DNA from: Gnetum montanum | Lineage: Eukaryota; Streptophyta; Gnetopsida; Gnetales; Gnetaceae | Assembly: GCA_015680685.1 (NCBI GenBank) | Contig: MNCI01026187.1 | Coordinates: 6,852-70,851 of the forward strand | Direction: 5' to 3' | DNA length: 64,000 bases | In this document: positions 11,672-23,395 of the stretch, one piece after another | How the letters are laid out: each line of letters begins with the position of its first letter | How positions within the stretch are numbered: position 1 is the stretch's first letter | Translations under genes and position numbers: made by a program | Notes under the pieces: generated by a model | Told to the model about the DNA's origin: nothing | Seen by the model: the letters and a program-made list of their open reading frames with translations, nothing else | The model's database searches: none

Positions 11672-14394
11672 ATGGTCCCAAAAAGAGGTGCTCAAGGTGA
11701 ACCCTCATGGAGAGTCATTAAACATCCACATGGTGGCCACGGCCAACAAGGAGAACATGAGGATCATGATAAAATAGGAGGCCTAGTCTTTTAGTATCCA
11801 TCAAGAGGCCCTGCTACTAGGCAATCAACCTAAGGTGAAGTGGAAGAAGTACCAACCCCCAAATAGGAACAATGCCTCATGTTGCCCCCTGACTACCTTA
11901 CCACCACCTTGAAGAAATCCAATTGGACTTCAGTCATTATGGAAATGAACTTCAGCCCATTTTTGGATTTTACTCCAGAAGTAATGTGGATACAACTCAA
12001 AGCATCTCCATTATGGCCTATCTTGTCTGAAAATGGTGAATGATACCTAGGTTAAGTTCATCAATTCTAGCATAACAAAGATGAGGATACCACTGTTAAT
12101 ATCTGCAGGGTGAATGTCTCTTATGTAGTCAAATACATAACTATAACTCTCAACTTGCCTAATGAAGGGGCCAGGGCTGCTGATCTATCCACCAAATCTA
12201 ACCTTGAAACAAGGAAATTATGGTTGAAACGGGCCTATGGTAAAGAGGACAAGTCATACCATGAAATGACTTTGGAAGAGAGAACCTACTTAAGATTGGG
12301 ATGTACCACCTATTTCCTACCAAAGGGATTAATTGAATCTTGACTTATGCAACTAAGGGAAGTGTCATTTTAATGGGAAAATTTGTAAGTAACTTTCCCC
12401 AATATTACTTTAGAGAAATTCAACGATAGTTCAAAGAAATGATGTTAAGAAAACCAACATGACCATTTCCCTATTTAACTAGAAAGCTATGCGAGCATGC
12501 TAGAATCTTGGAATATACCAATGATATCCTTAAGAAGGCTCAGCACACCTCCTTCACAAAGATCTTAAAAATCATAACACTAAGAAAATATTCTGGTGAG
12601 GAGCAAGAAGCTGAAAAGGAGGTAGAACTAACAGTAGAAATGCAATAAGAGCCTGGGCAGTGTCCATAATCATAGGCTCCACTACTATCACCACAGGATT
12701 ATAGAGCATCGATGAGCCACCTATAAAGAATCATTGAAATCGTCAGTTGGGAAAGTAGGGATGAGCCTAATCTCTTCCAGGTTATGGATGATCCTGTATA
12801 GCCCACTATATCAATTAACCCAACAAGGGAAGAGATCTCAATTTAGTCAGGGGGATGGGGATCCCTATGATCACACTAGATCTCTAGAAATGTTGCATCC
12901 TTTCAAGTCACATTAGAAACTAGAGAAGGCAACATAGCCATGGTGCTACAATATGAGGATGTAGTAAGTGTAGCAAAGGTGATCATTAATCACATCAAGG
13001 AGTCCTTCAATGTTCCTATTATGCCTTTGAATGATTTGATTGGAACCATAGATGCAAAACTACTGGCTAGGACCTTAATGACTCCTATAGTGCATGAGGA
13101 TGTGCTTGATCACTTACTATAGATAGGTCAAGTAATGACCACTCCATTTGACATCCCTAGTAATGTCACTACAGCATAGTCAAACCACATCACCACCAAA
13201 GGAAAGTTGGTCATGATGGAGGTTAGGGCAGAACATGCAGAAGCTAAGGTATAAAGATTACAAGAAGAGTTAGCTACCCTATGCCTTGAATGATAGGATC
13301 CTACCCATTTTGTCATAGTAGATGAACTAGAGCAATTCAAGATAGAAGAGCTTGCCAAGTTGATAAAGGAGAGAGTAGTTGTAGAGTAGGAGAAGGAGAC
13401 AATGGTTTGGAATGCCTCTATGGAAAATGAACAATCTCATTTGTATAAAAAGGCACTAACTATCGTTCAAGAAGAAAATAAGTAGCTCATAGTAGAAAAT
13501 TCCCAATTGATCACTATGGAAAAACAAAAGAAAATATAAGAAGAAAGTGTCCACCAGTTATGAGAACAATTGATGAGGGTCAACTAGGATATGAGTAGAT
13601 TGGCATAGGAAAATAGAGTCCTCTCTATGAAGGAGGTATGTGCTATTCACCAAAAGTTAGAAATTGAGATCAACACATGGTAGAATGAAGCCAAAAACCA
13701 TGAAAAATAAAAAGAACACTTCTATGACAAAGCTAGGATGTATAAGGAAATCAAGATGGCCAAGGCCCACATTAGCTCCTTGTCATTGCAGAATTCTGAA
13801 TGGTAGGCCATCTTGGACAATTATGCCATAGTCCAACAAGTGGAAGTAAAAAATAAAGACCTGTAGGCAGAGGATTTCAAAGAGTACATGGAATTGGATA
13901 ATGTTAGATATGCCAACCTTGCCATGTTAATAGTAGGTTTTCCCCGAAGTGAGTTGGAAAAACAAGTGATGACCACCTATGCATTGTATGAGAAAGAGTT
14001 TGTAGTTCAAAAAGATGCTTTGCAAAAGTTGCAAGTGGAAAACTTAGAGTTGGAGGTGGTCAAAGCTAGTTATTAGGGACAAAAATATCTAGCCTCAAAC
14101 CTAGCTTGTAGGTTGGTGGATTATCATGAACTCAAAGGTAAAGCTATAGATTTTGAAAAAGAATGATGGTAGTTTACGACATGGTACATAAAAGCAAATC
14201 AAATGTTTCTACAATTGCCATGTTTTTAGGATGTACTAGCACCAACACACATCAATATAGTAGCCTAGATGGTTCACGACCCTAGGATGGAGGAAGAAAA
14301 GTTACAGGCTTTGCTCAATAAATATAAGTTTCAATGGCCAAGCAACAAAGGGAAGAAGTCGATGGAAGAGCCACCACTTCAAGGTACTACATGA
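11672..14394 (+). pseudogene. Long coiled-coil-rich ORF of LTR element, unknown function
   Basis: The reading begins MVPKRGAQGEPSW at 11672 and runs about 900 codons to a TGA at 14392, ending GKKSMEEPPLQGTT. One frame covers 11672 to about 12900 and another covers about 12940 to the end, so there is a frameshift near 12900. Internal stops are mostly TAG or TAA in place of CAG, CAA or TGG. The first ~350 residues look globular (for example RTYLRLGCTTYFLPKGLIES near 12280). The rest, from about 13200, is Glu/Lys/Gln/Leu-rich and probably a long coiled coil. I see no transmembrane segment, catalytic motif or zinc finger. It is followed by the polypurine tract and 3' LTR. A diverged copy at 1690-3560 shows that it is a fixed component of a family. 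It could be a structural or env-position protein. Confidence 0.65.
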
Positions 14395-14579
14395 GCTTCC
14401 AAATATTGTTTTTGTTTTGTTTTGTAATAATGTGTTCCATTTTTATGCTACACCACTACAACATGTGAGGAGTTAGTTATTTTTTCCATTGTTAGAGTCA
14501 GTCAATGATCCCATACCTACCCAATATTTTGTAAAGAACTTGTTTCTCATCTTTGTTTAACTTGAGGAAAAGTTTTCAT

Positions 14580-14594
14580 TCAATCATGGGGGTA
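14580..14594 (+). other. Polypurine tract before 3' LTR
   Basis: TCAATCATGGGGGTA lies directly before TGATGA at 14595. It is the same motif as at 3734-3747. Confidence 0.75.
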
Positions 14595-15465
14595 TGATGA
14601 CCTAAGATTTGATGGCCCCAATGTTGAATACATGACATTGGAGTCCTAACATCACATACCCAATGTCGGGGTTAATAAGAAATGCCAAATACCCGATGTT
14701 GCCTCATTTGGGTCTTGCCTATAAATATTGGACTTGCACTCCTAGATGAGCTAGCATGTAGAGCATAGGAATTAGTTTTAATTTTTTTTCTTCTCTTTTA
14801 AGTCTATTATTCCTAGTGCATTCCCACAGCAAGATGTTTGTAATTGTATAACCCCTTTGTTTGGGTGTGACGTACTTGGACACATTACATGACTGGCAAT
14901 AAAGATTGAGATTACTCCCATCATTGAAACATCCACTTAGATAAATATTGTTGCTTTAACTATTTAATGCTTTCCTTAGTTAAAAAGTTTCATTTATTGT
15001 TACTTACTATTCTTATTATTAAGCAGAATGCATATGCCTTAATCATGAGCATTTAAGTGGAAGTACTAGTAATCTAAAAGTGTATCATTTGGCACCACTA
15101 GTGATGGACACTTGGAAATCCAAAAAGTAGCCTCATGAAGTCAAAGACTTGTATGGATGACTAGGTGTGGATACTCATTGTCATAAGCTAGTTAGATTTT
15201 ATTTTCCATTATTCATTAGTTTAATTAATTCATCTCTTTATTGTCATCAAGAGTAGTGTAGAAATTAGACAACACCATATGCCTCACTTTCAACTAAACC
15301 ATACATGACAAAGCTACCACTAGTCCAAGTGGGAAGATAGTGAACTACGATCAAATCATAATGATCTAGATACCACAACTAGTCCCATCCACAAAATTCA
15401 ATAGGATCATGTGTGAATGCTTGTGATTTGTATGGTTGAGCATAGGGGTACCTCGCTGCTCATCA
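14595..15465 (+). repeat. 3' LTR of the 6651-15465 element
   Basis: It starts TGATGA and ends TCATCA, a 6 bp inverted terminus. A CTATAAATA TATA-like box lies near 14718. It aligns with 6651-7731 but lacks that LTR's internal duplication. Divergence between the two is high, so the insertion is old. Confidence 0.85.
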
Positions 15466-16869
15466 ATCATGACTATAAAAACAAGCCCATCGTCATGTTA
15501 AAGATACATTTTTACTAATCCTTAGTAAAATTGTTGTAGTTTTTTGTCACTTCACTAAATCTAGTAAGAAGATAATGATCATGAACTTATTGTCAACTCA
15601 TTAGTATACTTACATTATCCATTAATGGATTACAATATAGTTGTGCATGAACACTTGTAACTTATATGGTTAAGTTTTAGAATTGTCTAATATTCATCAT
15701 TGATGCCATTTTTGAGAATGTGTTAATGTTTGTTACTTGATTAATTTTAACATTATGTGTTGTATTAATTATTATCAATCTTATCTTTCATACTTAAAAA
15801 ATAAGTTCTAAAAATGTACACTTGTGCATTAATAAACTTAAAAATTACTTTTACACATAAAGTGAAATCTTCACATGTTATTAACATTAATGAAAGTAAT
15901 GAAAAATATTATATTGAAAAAATTTGAAGGAGAATAATGAAAAATAGAGTATAATATGCTCATGCTAACTCTTACTATTTGAATTTTACATTCAATTTTT
16001 ACTAGAATGAATATTTTATATGAAGAGACTTATAAGGTAACATTATCTTATTACTTGATTGTTCAACACTATCTATCCTTTAAGCAACTCTACTTAGATC
16101 AAGTCTTGGCCATGCACAAGAAGAATATTAGATTACCAAAAATATGATAAGGTCATATCAACCAATAGATGCTCAGGCAAGAAGAGATACTATCATTTTA
16201 GAAATATATAAATAAAAGAAAGTAAAAAGGGTATTGTTATCACATTTCTACCATAAATGGAGTAGGCTTTAATCTACTTTTTTCAATGGTTCATTTAGCT
16301 TAATGTTTTTATGAAAAGAGGCTCAGTATTCTAGAAATGATTTAGGGCTCAAGATTAAAGGTAAAGAAAGCTCCAGTCCAAAATGTAATTTTGGGTTTTC
16401 ATTTTAAGATTTAAGCTCAAATTTCTGGAAAATGGGATTTCACAATTAATGTTAAAAAGTAAAAGCTCATAAATTGAAAGAACATCTACTAAAAGAAGCA
16501 TTTTCAAGTTCTAGTGGAAGAACTTATGGAATAGTAACAGAGCTTGATTTATTAGAATGATTTCTATGAATTTTAGAGAAACATTACCCATGCAATGATA
16601 GTGAGCAAGTTTCATTACACTAATTCATGTGGAAGAAAGCTCTAGATGAATATAAAAAGGAAAGACTAGTGGCAAGATTTGAGCTTTGTTGCAAATTCTA
16701 GGTCTTTGTGGAGTTCATCATTTCACTTGGGTTTGATCTTTGATCCTATCTTTTGCAAAGGTAGCACTCTGAGTAACACATCATCATTTAGAGTTGGTAT
16801 TTAAAATCTTATTATTTGCTNATTAAATCATCTTTAGTTTGGTTAATCTTAAACAAGATCATATGTGTA
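15466..16869. other. No gene recognised
   Basis: AT-rich sequence without a long open frame or a repeat family I can name. A single N lies at 16821. Confidence 0.4.
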
Positions 16870-18176
16870 ATAACTCTTTCATCCAACTCACCATGTAGAG
16901 CTAATCCATAAAACTATTTTTGGCTCCACAAAAAGAATTAAAGGAAGATATACCACATTAATAGAATGTCACATCAGCATGCAGAGCTCGTTTGTAGAGC
17001 TAGATTTCCCCTCTATGAAGGATCTCTATCACGTTAGCTTATGGAAGAAGTTTGCAAAGCTAAAAGTAGTTCTACAAAATGGATCTTTCATCTAGGCTCC
17101 TAAGGTAAGCTATACATGTAAGGCCAAAAAATGATTTTACAAGAAAGCTCTACAAATCATGTCATCTTCTACCAATTCAGCTCTCTTGTACAGTGAGTTC
17201 GTAGAACCAAATTTCTATTCTATGAGTGTACTCTACCACAGCAACATTATTGCAATAGCAATTATATAAAGTCTAATCCTCGACATTTAGACTATCGCAT
17301 CAATAGCATCATGTTAACAATGCAACATCATGATGTTTCACCTCAGTAGAGTTTAGCGCATCATGCCATGTTAGTGGCATGTCATGTTAGCATTTAGAGT
17401 TCATTTGTAGAGCTAGATTTCCCCTCTAAAAGGGAGATCTACTATGTACTCATCACGTAAATTCTACTTTGGGAATGGAGCAGTGTTCATAGAGCTAAAT
17501 TTAATCTCTACAAAATAAGCTTTGCAACATTAGTGCTTTGCCATGTCAACTTGTAGAGGATCTTTGTAGAACCAAATAACAACTCTACAAAGTAAGCTCT
17601 ATAACATTAGCTTCATTAGCTTTTAGAAGAGATTAGTAGACCTAGAAAATAAAAGTATAAAGTTTCCCTTAGCACATCATCTTCTTCATAGAACAAATTC
17701 ATAGAGCACAAATAAAGATTCTATGAATGAATTCTAACGAGGCTGAACAAGCCATGTCAAATAGGAAGATCCACCTTATCACATCAGCTTCATATGTTGT
17801 AGAAGTAGTTTGTAGAGCTAAAAATAGTTCTATGTACAAACTTTTTCACATAATATCTAGAGGTGAAAAGTTTCTCTACTAAGAACCTTTATGGGCAATG
17901 ACATCACTTCACTACATCATCTCATAAAAGAAGATTGTATAACTAGTATTTAAAACTAAAATCTAGTTCTATGAAAGATCTCTACTACATTAGCTAGGAC
18001 CATTTTCCAACACCACATTAGTTCATAGAGCTATTTTAAAGAGCTCAAAAATGACTCTACAAAAGAGTGCTACCATGTCAACATCCAACTGAGTTAGCTT
18101 GTAAAGTCACTTAATGTCATGTCAACTTGTAGAGAAGCTTAGTAGAACCAAAAAATGGCTCTATGAATTAGCTCTA
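16870..18176. repeat. Degenerate ~70 bp tandem repeat
   Basis: Phrases such as GTAGAGCTA, GGCTCTAC, AGCTCTA and CATGTCAACTTGTAGAG recur every 65-75 bases throughout. Clear examples begin near 16960, 17390, 17550 and 18118. Units are strongly diverged, with insertions. The repeat ends where the LTR at 18177 begins. Confidence 0.65.
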
Positions 18177-19048
18177 TGATGAGAAGCATGTGTACCCTAT
18201 GCCTAGCCATACAAATCACAAAGTGTTCATGCATGATCCAGTCAAATTCTAATGACTTTTAGGTTTCTACATACATTGGTCTAGGAGGTGAATCAACTAT
18301 TGCAATTCTTGTCTTCCTAGTTACACTTGTGAGTACAATGGTATGGTTAAGTATAATTGAGATATGATTTTTATCATTTTTATCTTTTTATGATTTAAGT
18401 TGGTATGAACAAAGAATAGAGTAATAAATTTTCTAATGGCTTAATTAATCTAATAACTAGTTAACACTTAACTAATCCTAACATAAGCATCCATTCCCAG
18501 TTGCTATACACATCCTAAACATGTTTAATGCTACTGGGTTACCAAACGTTAAGTGGTAATAGGATTACCAAGTGCTAAGCATATGCTCGAAGTGGTCATA
18601 CTTATGTGTTTTAATTAATTTCTATTTAGCCCATCTTAATTGATTAATTACTTAATTACTTAAAATATTAAAGGAAATTGCTTAAAATATTAAATGCATT
18701 ACGGAAATAATTAATCTAGTCTAAGTGCTATAAGGTTTATCAGAAAGTTCATCTTTATTGCTACACACACTGTAGTGCTTAGGTATAATAGTGCTCAAAT
18801 AAAGATTCATACACTCTTTAACTCCTACTATAGGTACTTAGAAAATATTCTAACTTTTGAATGATAAAATTGTAAGAGATTTTTTACAATAATATGAATT
18901 TATGCAATAAATGTAACTAAAGGTGCACATTTATAGGCAAAAATAGGGGGCCTTATTGATGGGTACATGTCAACAGGTCAAACTCTATACTTTCCATGTT
19001 AGATCCTTTAACATAATATTAAATGCTACACATATTTGACATTTATCA
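18177..19048 (-). repeat. Solo LTR of Athila-like family, minus orientation
   Basis: Read on the minus strand, this ends with the family pattern (ATTTGTATGG, CATAGGG, then CTCATCA) and has a CCTATAAATG TATA-like box near 18930. On plus it starts TGATGAG at 18177 and ends TTATCA at 19048. Neither a primer binding site nor a polypurine tract is seen beside it, so it is probably solo. The right limit is set by the terminal CA and by comparison with the LTR at 46967-47810. Confidence 0.7.
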
Positions 19049-22000
19049 TATTATCTTCTTTACATATAATATCAAATGTAGCGTATATTTGACATTTACT
19101 TAGACATCCAAGAAAAAGATGTTACATTTGGTATTAGACCAAACCACCTCCCAAGGGCCAATTAGAATTAACAGTAAACTAAAATTTGATGATGAATCAT
19201 GTAGCCATGATCTAAGAAGAGTCATGGACTAATACTAGATGCATTTTGTATCTACGATGATCCATGTAAGCTAGAAAATACTTTTCTAGAAAGTTTTATG
19301 AACAATAGAGTCTATTCCACACATTTACAAAGGAACCACAAATGCACATCATATTTAAGATAGACCCCACCAACCAACAAGATTCTTCTAGGGAGTGACC
19401 AAGAGATCCTATTACACCTCAATACTATACATCAACTAGAAGAGACATTGCTAAGACAAGGATACACTGGTCCAAGTAACTCTTACCCATCTTATAGTAT
19501 TATTATAATGTTAATTGATTAATATCATTGTTAAGTTCCTTCTACAAGATTAGCAACCATGGTCTAAGTTGATTCTGTCTTGTTTGGAACTCATTGTCCT
19601 AAGCACCTAACCCTGTAACTTGGCATTACTCACCTTACATAAAACCTATGCATTAGTAAGTTTAAATGATTCAACCTTGTCATAAGATTATCTCATCCCT
19701 ACTAAACTAGTAAGGATTATTACCATGAGGTCTATAGGGAAACTAGTGCTCAATAGATAATGTTATGATGTTTTACTATATAACCCTCTCCTTAATACCT
19801 CACTAGGGTATAACCATGATCTAAGAGAATAAGGCTACATCAAATTTAAAATTGTAAGATATATGTGTTACATTATTATGCAAAAATCAATATATCATTT
19901 ATAATCAAGTACAAGTTATCTCAAAGTTTATATGTCATCCATACCTCAACCTAATAATGTCATTTCATTAAAGTAAGCTATTTTTTCCTTTAAAATCATG
20001 AAAATCTAACCTACTTTTGGATGCTATATCCATGCCCAACATGTACTACTCAACAAGATAAGTCTAATGGTGGAAATTTTTTCATGACTTGACCTATGAT
20101 TTAAAAGATATTGCCATTTAAATTTTTTCATTTTGCATTCCTTAATAAAAAATATTATTATTAAATGAAAAGAAAAGAGTTAAAATTTTAGGGTCAAGAA
20201 TCAAACCTCAAACATTCCCTTAGACAAACCAAACTCATACCTTATCATCCACTAAACCACTATATCAATCACCAAGGTAGGATGAAATAAAATAATATTA
20301 AATTTTTTTAAAAAACATTAAAAAGTATTAATTTTAAAAATAGGAAAATTGAGGCCTGGGATTAAACTTGGAACTTTTAGATTACCACTCCCAACTAGCT
20401 CTTAGCCTTGTTCCATTAACCGCCAATTCAAACCCACAAGGAAGTTAAAATGTAGGCAAGTATTATATATAAGTTTATAATAAATTAAATTAATTTTTAA
20501 ATAAATTTGGTAAAAACAATCATTGGCCATAAGAACAAACAATAAATTTTTGAAGGATAAAACAAATGAATGGATCCATGAATTAAGACCTACTCTAGCA
20601 AATGCTTGTATTTTCCCTCCAACTCTAAAGGATTATCCCTATGATTTTTGAGAAAGCATTGAATTGCTTGGTTAACCTTGTTCATGCTAATGTTGTTCTC
20701 CAAACAAGCATTGGAAGATTACCATCAAGATCTCCACCCTCTACATATGGTGCCATCTACACACAAAATGCTTCATTATATTCATTATTCAAAGAATGTT
20801 CAAATTATTTGACCTTTAGTGGTGCATGTTTACATTTTTCAAAAGAAAATAGGCTTTCCTGAAAACTTGAGAAATTTTGGTAGCTATTAACAAGTCTTTA
20901 AACATTTAGCCTTCTTTGTACATTAGAAATGATTAGTAATTTTTCAAAGTAAAATCTAAACTATTTTGGTAGTCCATATTATAAAAAATAACAATGTCCT
21001 CTATTTACATACGTCTATATTTGCATTACTATTGGGAGCAAATGATGCTTGTGGTACCTTCCTATGAAGGAGCTGTTAACATCATTGTGGTAGTTGTCAT
21101 ATGATCTAAAACAAGATAAGAATTTTTCAATACTTGGATGCATAAACCACACCACAAAAAAAAGAAAAAAAAAAGAAAAAAAAGAAAAAAAGATACTAAT
21201 GCCTCTTTGGAACTAGATTCTAAGCAAATCCTACAACATGAAGCCAAACTCTTCAGAAACATAACAAAAGAAAATAGATAAAAGAAAAAAAAAATCATTA
21301 GAAGTGCATAAACATAGATACTAAACATCCAAGTAGAAAAAATAAAAATCCTAGCCAAAAAAATCAAAAAAGTATAAAATAAGCATTAACTAGTAAACAT
21401 AAAGGATACATTCCTCTAGCACTAAAAAATATTCGGTATGAAATTGAAGAACTGTATGCCAATGAAGGAGGCCCTACTTAGTAAAAACATTAATACATTA
21501 CAAACATGCTATAAACCAAATTAAACTAAACTAAAATTAGAAATAAAATGCATGCAAGAGTGATACACTGAAATTACCATTTGCAGGCACAAGAAAAGGT
21601 GAAGACATGCCTTACATCTACAAGGGAAGGATGGGATGAGGACATGTTGTTATTACCATCTATAGTAGAGAAAGGATGGGGCAAAGAAGAATTGTTATTA
21701 CCATCTAAAGTCAAAAGAGGAGCTATTTTTACCCATGATAAAAGGCCATTTTCATAATCATAACATCATGATACATGCATCGTGGATATACTTTTATGAC
21801 CTTTATGATTCTTTCTCTTCTTTCAAATTCTCCCAATTAAAAATTATATTTTAGAAATTGCGTATTTGAAAACTCTCAAAACCTTCCTTTTACGTTAAAG
21901 TTTAATAAATTAATAATAATGGTTCCATTTTATTACATTTTAATAGTTACTAAATGAACTAAATTATATATTTTAAAAAATATGGATAGAATCTTACGAT

Positions 22001-22559
22001 ATGATAAATAATGTCAAATGTGTTCACAAAAGCTTACCATATGATAAATGGTTTCAAATATTTATGAAAAAAGCTAAGGCATGAAAGATGTAAAAAAATT
22101 AATAACCTAAAAATTATGATGTAAAAAAATTAATAACCTAAAAATTATCATATACAACATTGTTTGATACACTAATAAGTTAACTTAGAAGGGTGGAGAG
22201 TTACTTAAAGGATAAAAGTTACTTTAAAGCAATGGAGAGAACAAAATTACTTTTTTGAAATAATGGAATCTTATAGTTATTTTTTATTTAAAAATGTATT
22301 TTATTTTCAGTAGATTTGCATTCTTTAGTATAGTAGTTCTTCCATATCATCATCATTATCCTAGATATGCTATATATAGTTTTTAATATTTAGTTCATAA
22401 ATTTAAATATGTTCTATGTTATCCATAGATATTTTAATTTAAATTTTTACTAAGTTATCACTAGATAAATATTTATTCATAACTCTTAATTTTTTATTTT
22501 GAGGTTCTTTCATGACTAGGCAACTATTGATTGAAAAGAATAAAAAATTATAAAATTTT
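19049..22559. other. No gene recognised; low-complexity sequence
   Basis: There is no coding relic I can support. An A/G-rich simple repeat lies near 21155-21200. A perfect tandem duplication of about 31 bases lies at about 22087-22150. An open frame at 20641-20862 is short and has no homology I recognise. Confidence 0.4.
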
Positions 22560-23395
22560 ATTAAGCTTTGTAGGTAATTTTGTCTATTACCTAGAGAAAA
22601 AATCTACTTCAATTGTAGAATAGTGATAAATATGAGAAAGGATGCTTTAAAGAAAGAAGGAATAAGATTTGTATATTTTCAATGTGATGCTAAAAAAACA
22701 TTCATCTTGAAACTTGGTTCTAGAATTCAAATTTAAATATCCAAAAAAAATTTATTTAATATGTATGATTCGAGCTAGAAATACTAAAATGAGAATTTGT
22801 AAGTCCAAAATCAAGTATCAAAACATATTTTAGTTGACTAGTTTAATTTTTGTAGAAATGTATGTAAGGATGTTTTATTGAAGAATCCGTAGCAAATTGA
22901 AAGATTGTAGACATTGATGAATCAAAATTTGCCAAGCAAAAAATATAACAGAGATAAGCATGTGCTAGATTGTTTGGTATTTGGTGGAACTGAACAAGAT
23001 TCTAATAATATGTTTCTCATAGCTTCTTCAAATAGTTGTAAAGACACAATGATAGATTACATTTATGAGTGGATCAAACCTAGCAAAATTATATATAGTG
23101 ACATGTAAAAATATTATGACTCAAAATAGCTTCATTAACTTTCATTGGATCATATAATGATGAATCATTCATTGCACTTTAACAATTCAAACATAGGTGT
23201 TTATGCTAATACTATTGAAAGTACATGGTAAGTTGTAAGAGCCCATATTCCATGAAATGGATCACACAACAAGAGCTACATGAACCATATTTGATGGAGT
23301 ACATGTGGAGAATAAAATTTTCACCAAGAAAGAAAGATGCATTTTTTATGCTTGTTAAATATATTGTTGATTTTTCATATCTTCCCCCAACTTAG
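22560..23395 (+). pseudogene. Merlin/IS1595-like (ISXO2-type) DDE transposase relic
   Basis: The translation, over three frames, follows the IS1595/Merlin transposase plan. An N-terminal zinc-ribbon remnant (FQCDAKKTFILKLGSR, near 22680-22730) is followed by a DIDESKFAK block near 22911. Then come FGGTEQDSNNMFL, YIYEWIKPSKIIYSD near 23060-23102, NHSLHFNNSNIGV near 23165-23200 and NTIESTW near 23210-23230. The final block is EYMWRIKFSPRKKDAFF near 23297-23345. The acidic triad expected of the family is visible: Asp in DIDES, Asp in YSD, Glu in TIEST. A one-base shift lies after the first block, another before the EYMWR block, and several stops lie in between, so it is dead. Transposition would be cut-and-paste with terminal inverted repeats, which I did not find. 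The match rests on motif order and spacing. Confidence 0.85.

Larger units (their letters stand above)
6651..15465 (+). mobile_element. Athila-like LTR retroelement with gag but no visible pol
   Basis: The element has a 5' LTR (6651-7731), a tRNA-Asp-type primer binding site (7732), a gag relic (7858-9755), a linker with an assembly gap, a long unknown ORF (11672-14394), a polypurine tract and a 3' LTR (14595-15465). I see no protease, reverse transcriptase, RNase H or integrase motif anywhere between gag and the unknown ORF, whereas the related elements at 46967-59043 and 59044-64000 keep these domains. It would therefore have depended on another element's pol. No matching target-site duplication is visible at the two ends. 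Confidence 0.7.

Noticed and set aside
20170-20430. tRNA-derived SINE on minus (GGATTAAACTTGGAAC resembles a decayed B box complement)
   Set aside because: No A box at the right distance, no defined ends, and the phrase is common in plant noncoding DNA.
21062-21367. Minus-strand 101-codon frame with Phe/Leu-rich membrane-like segments
   Set aside because: The reading is created by an A/G-rich simple repeat on plus. There is no family match.
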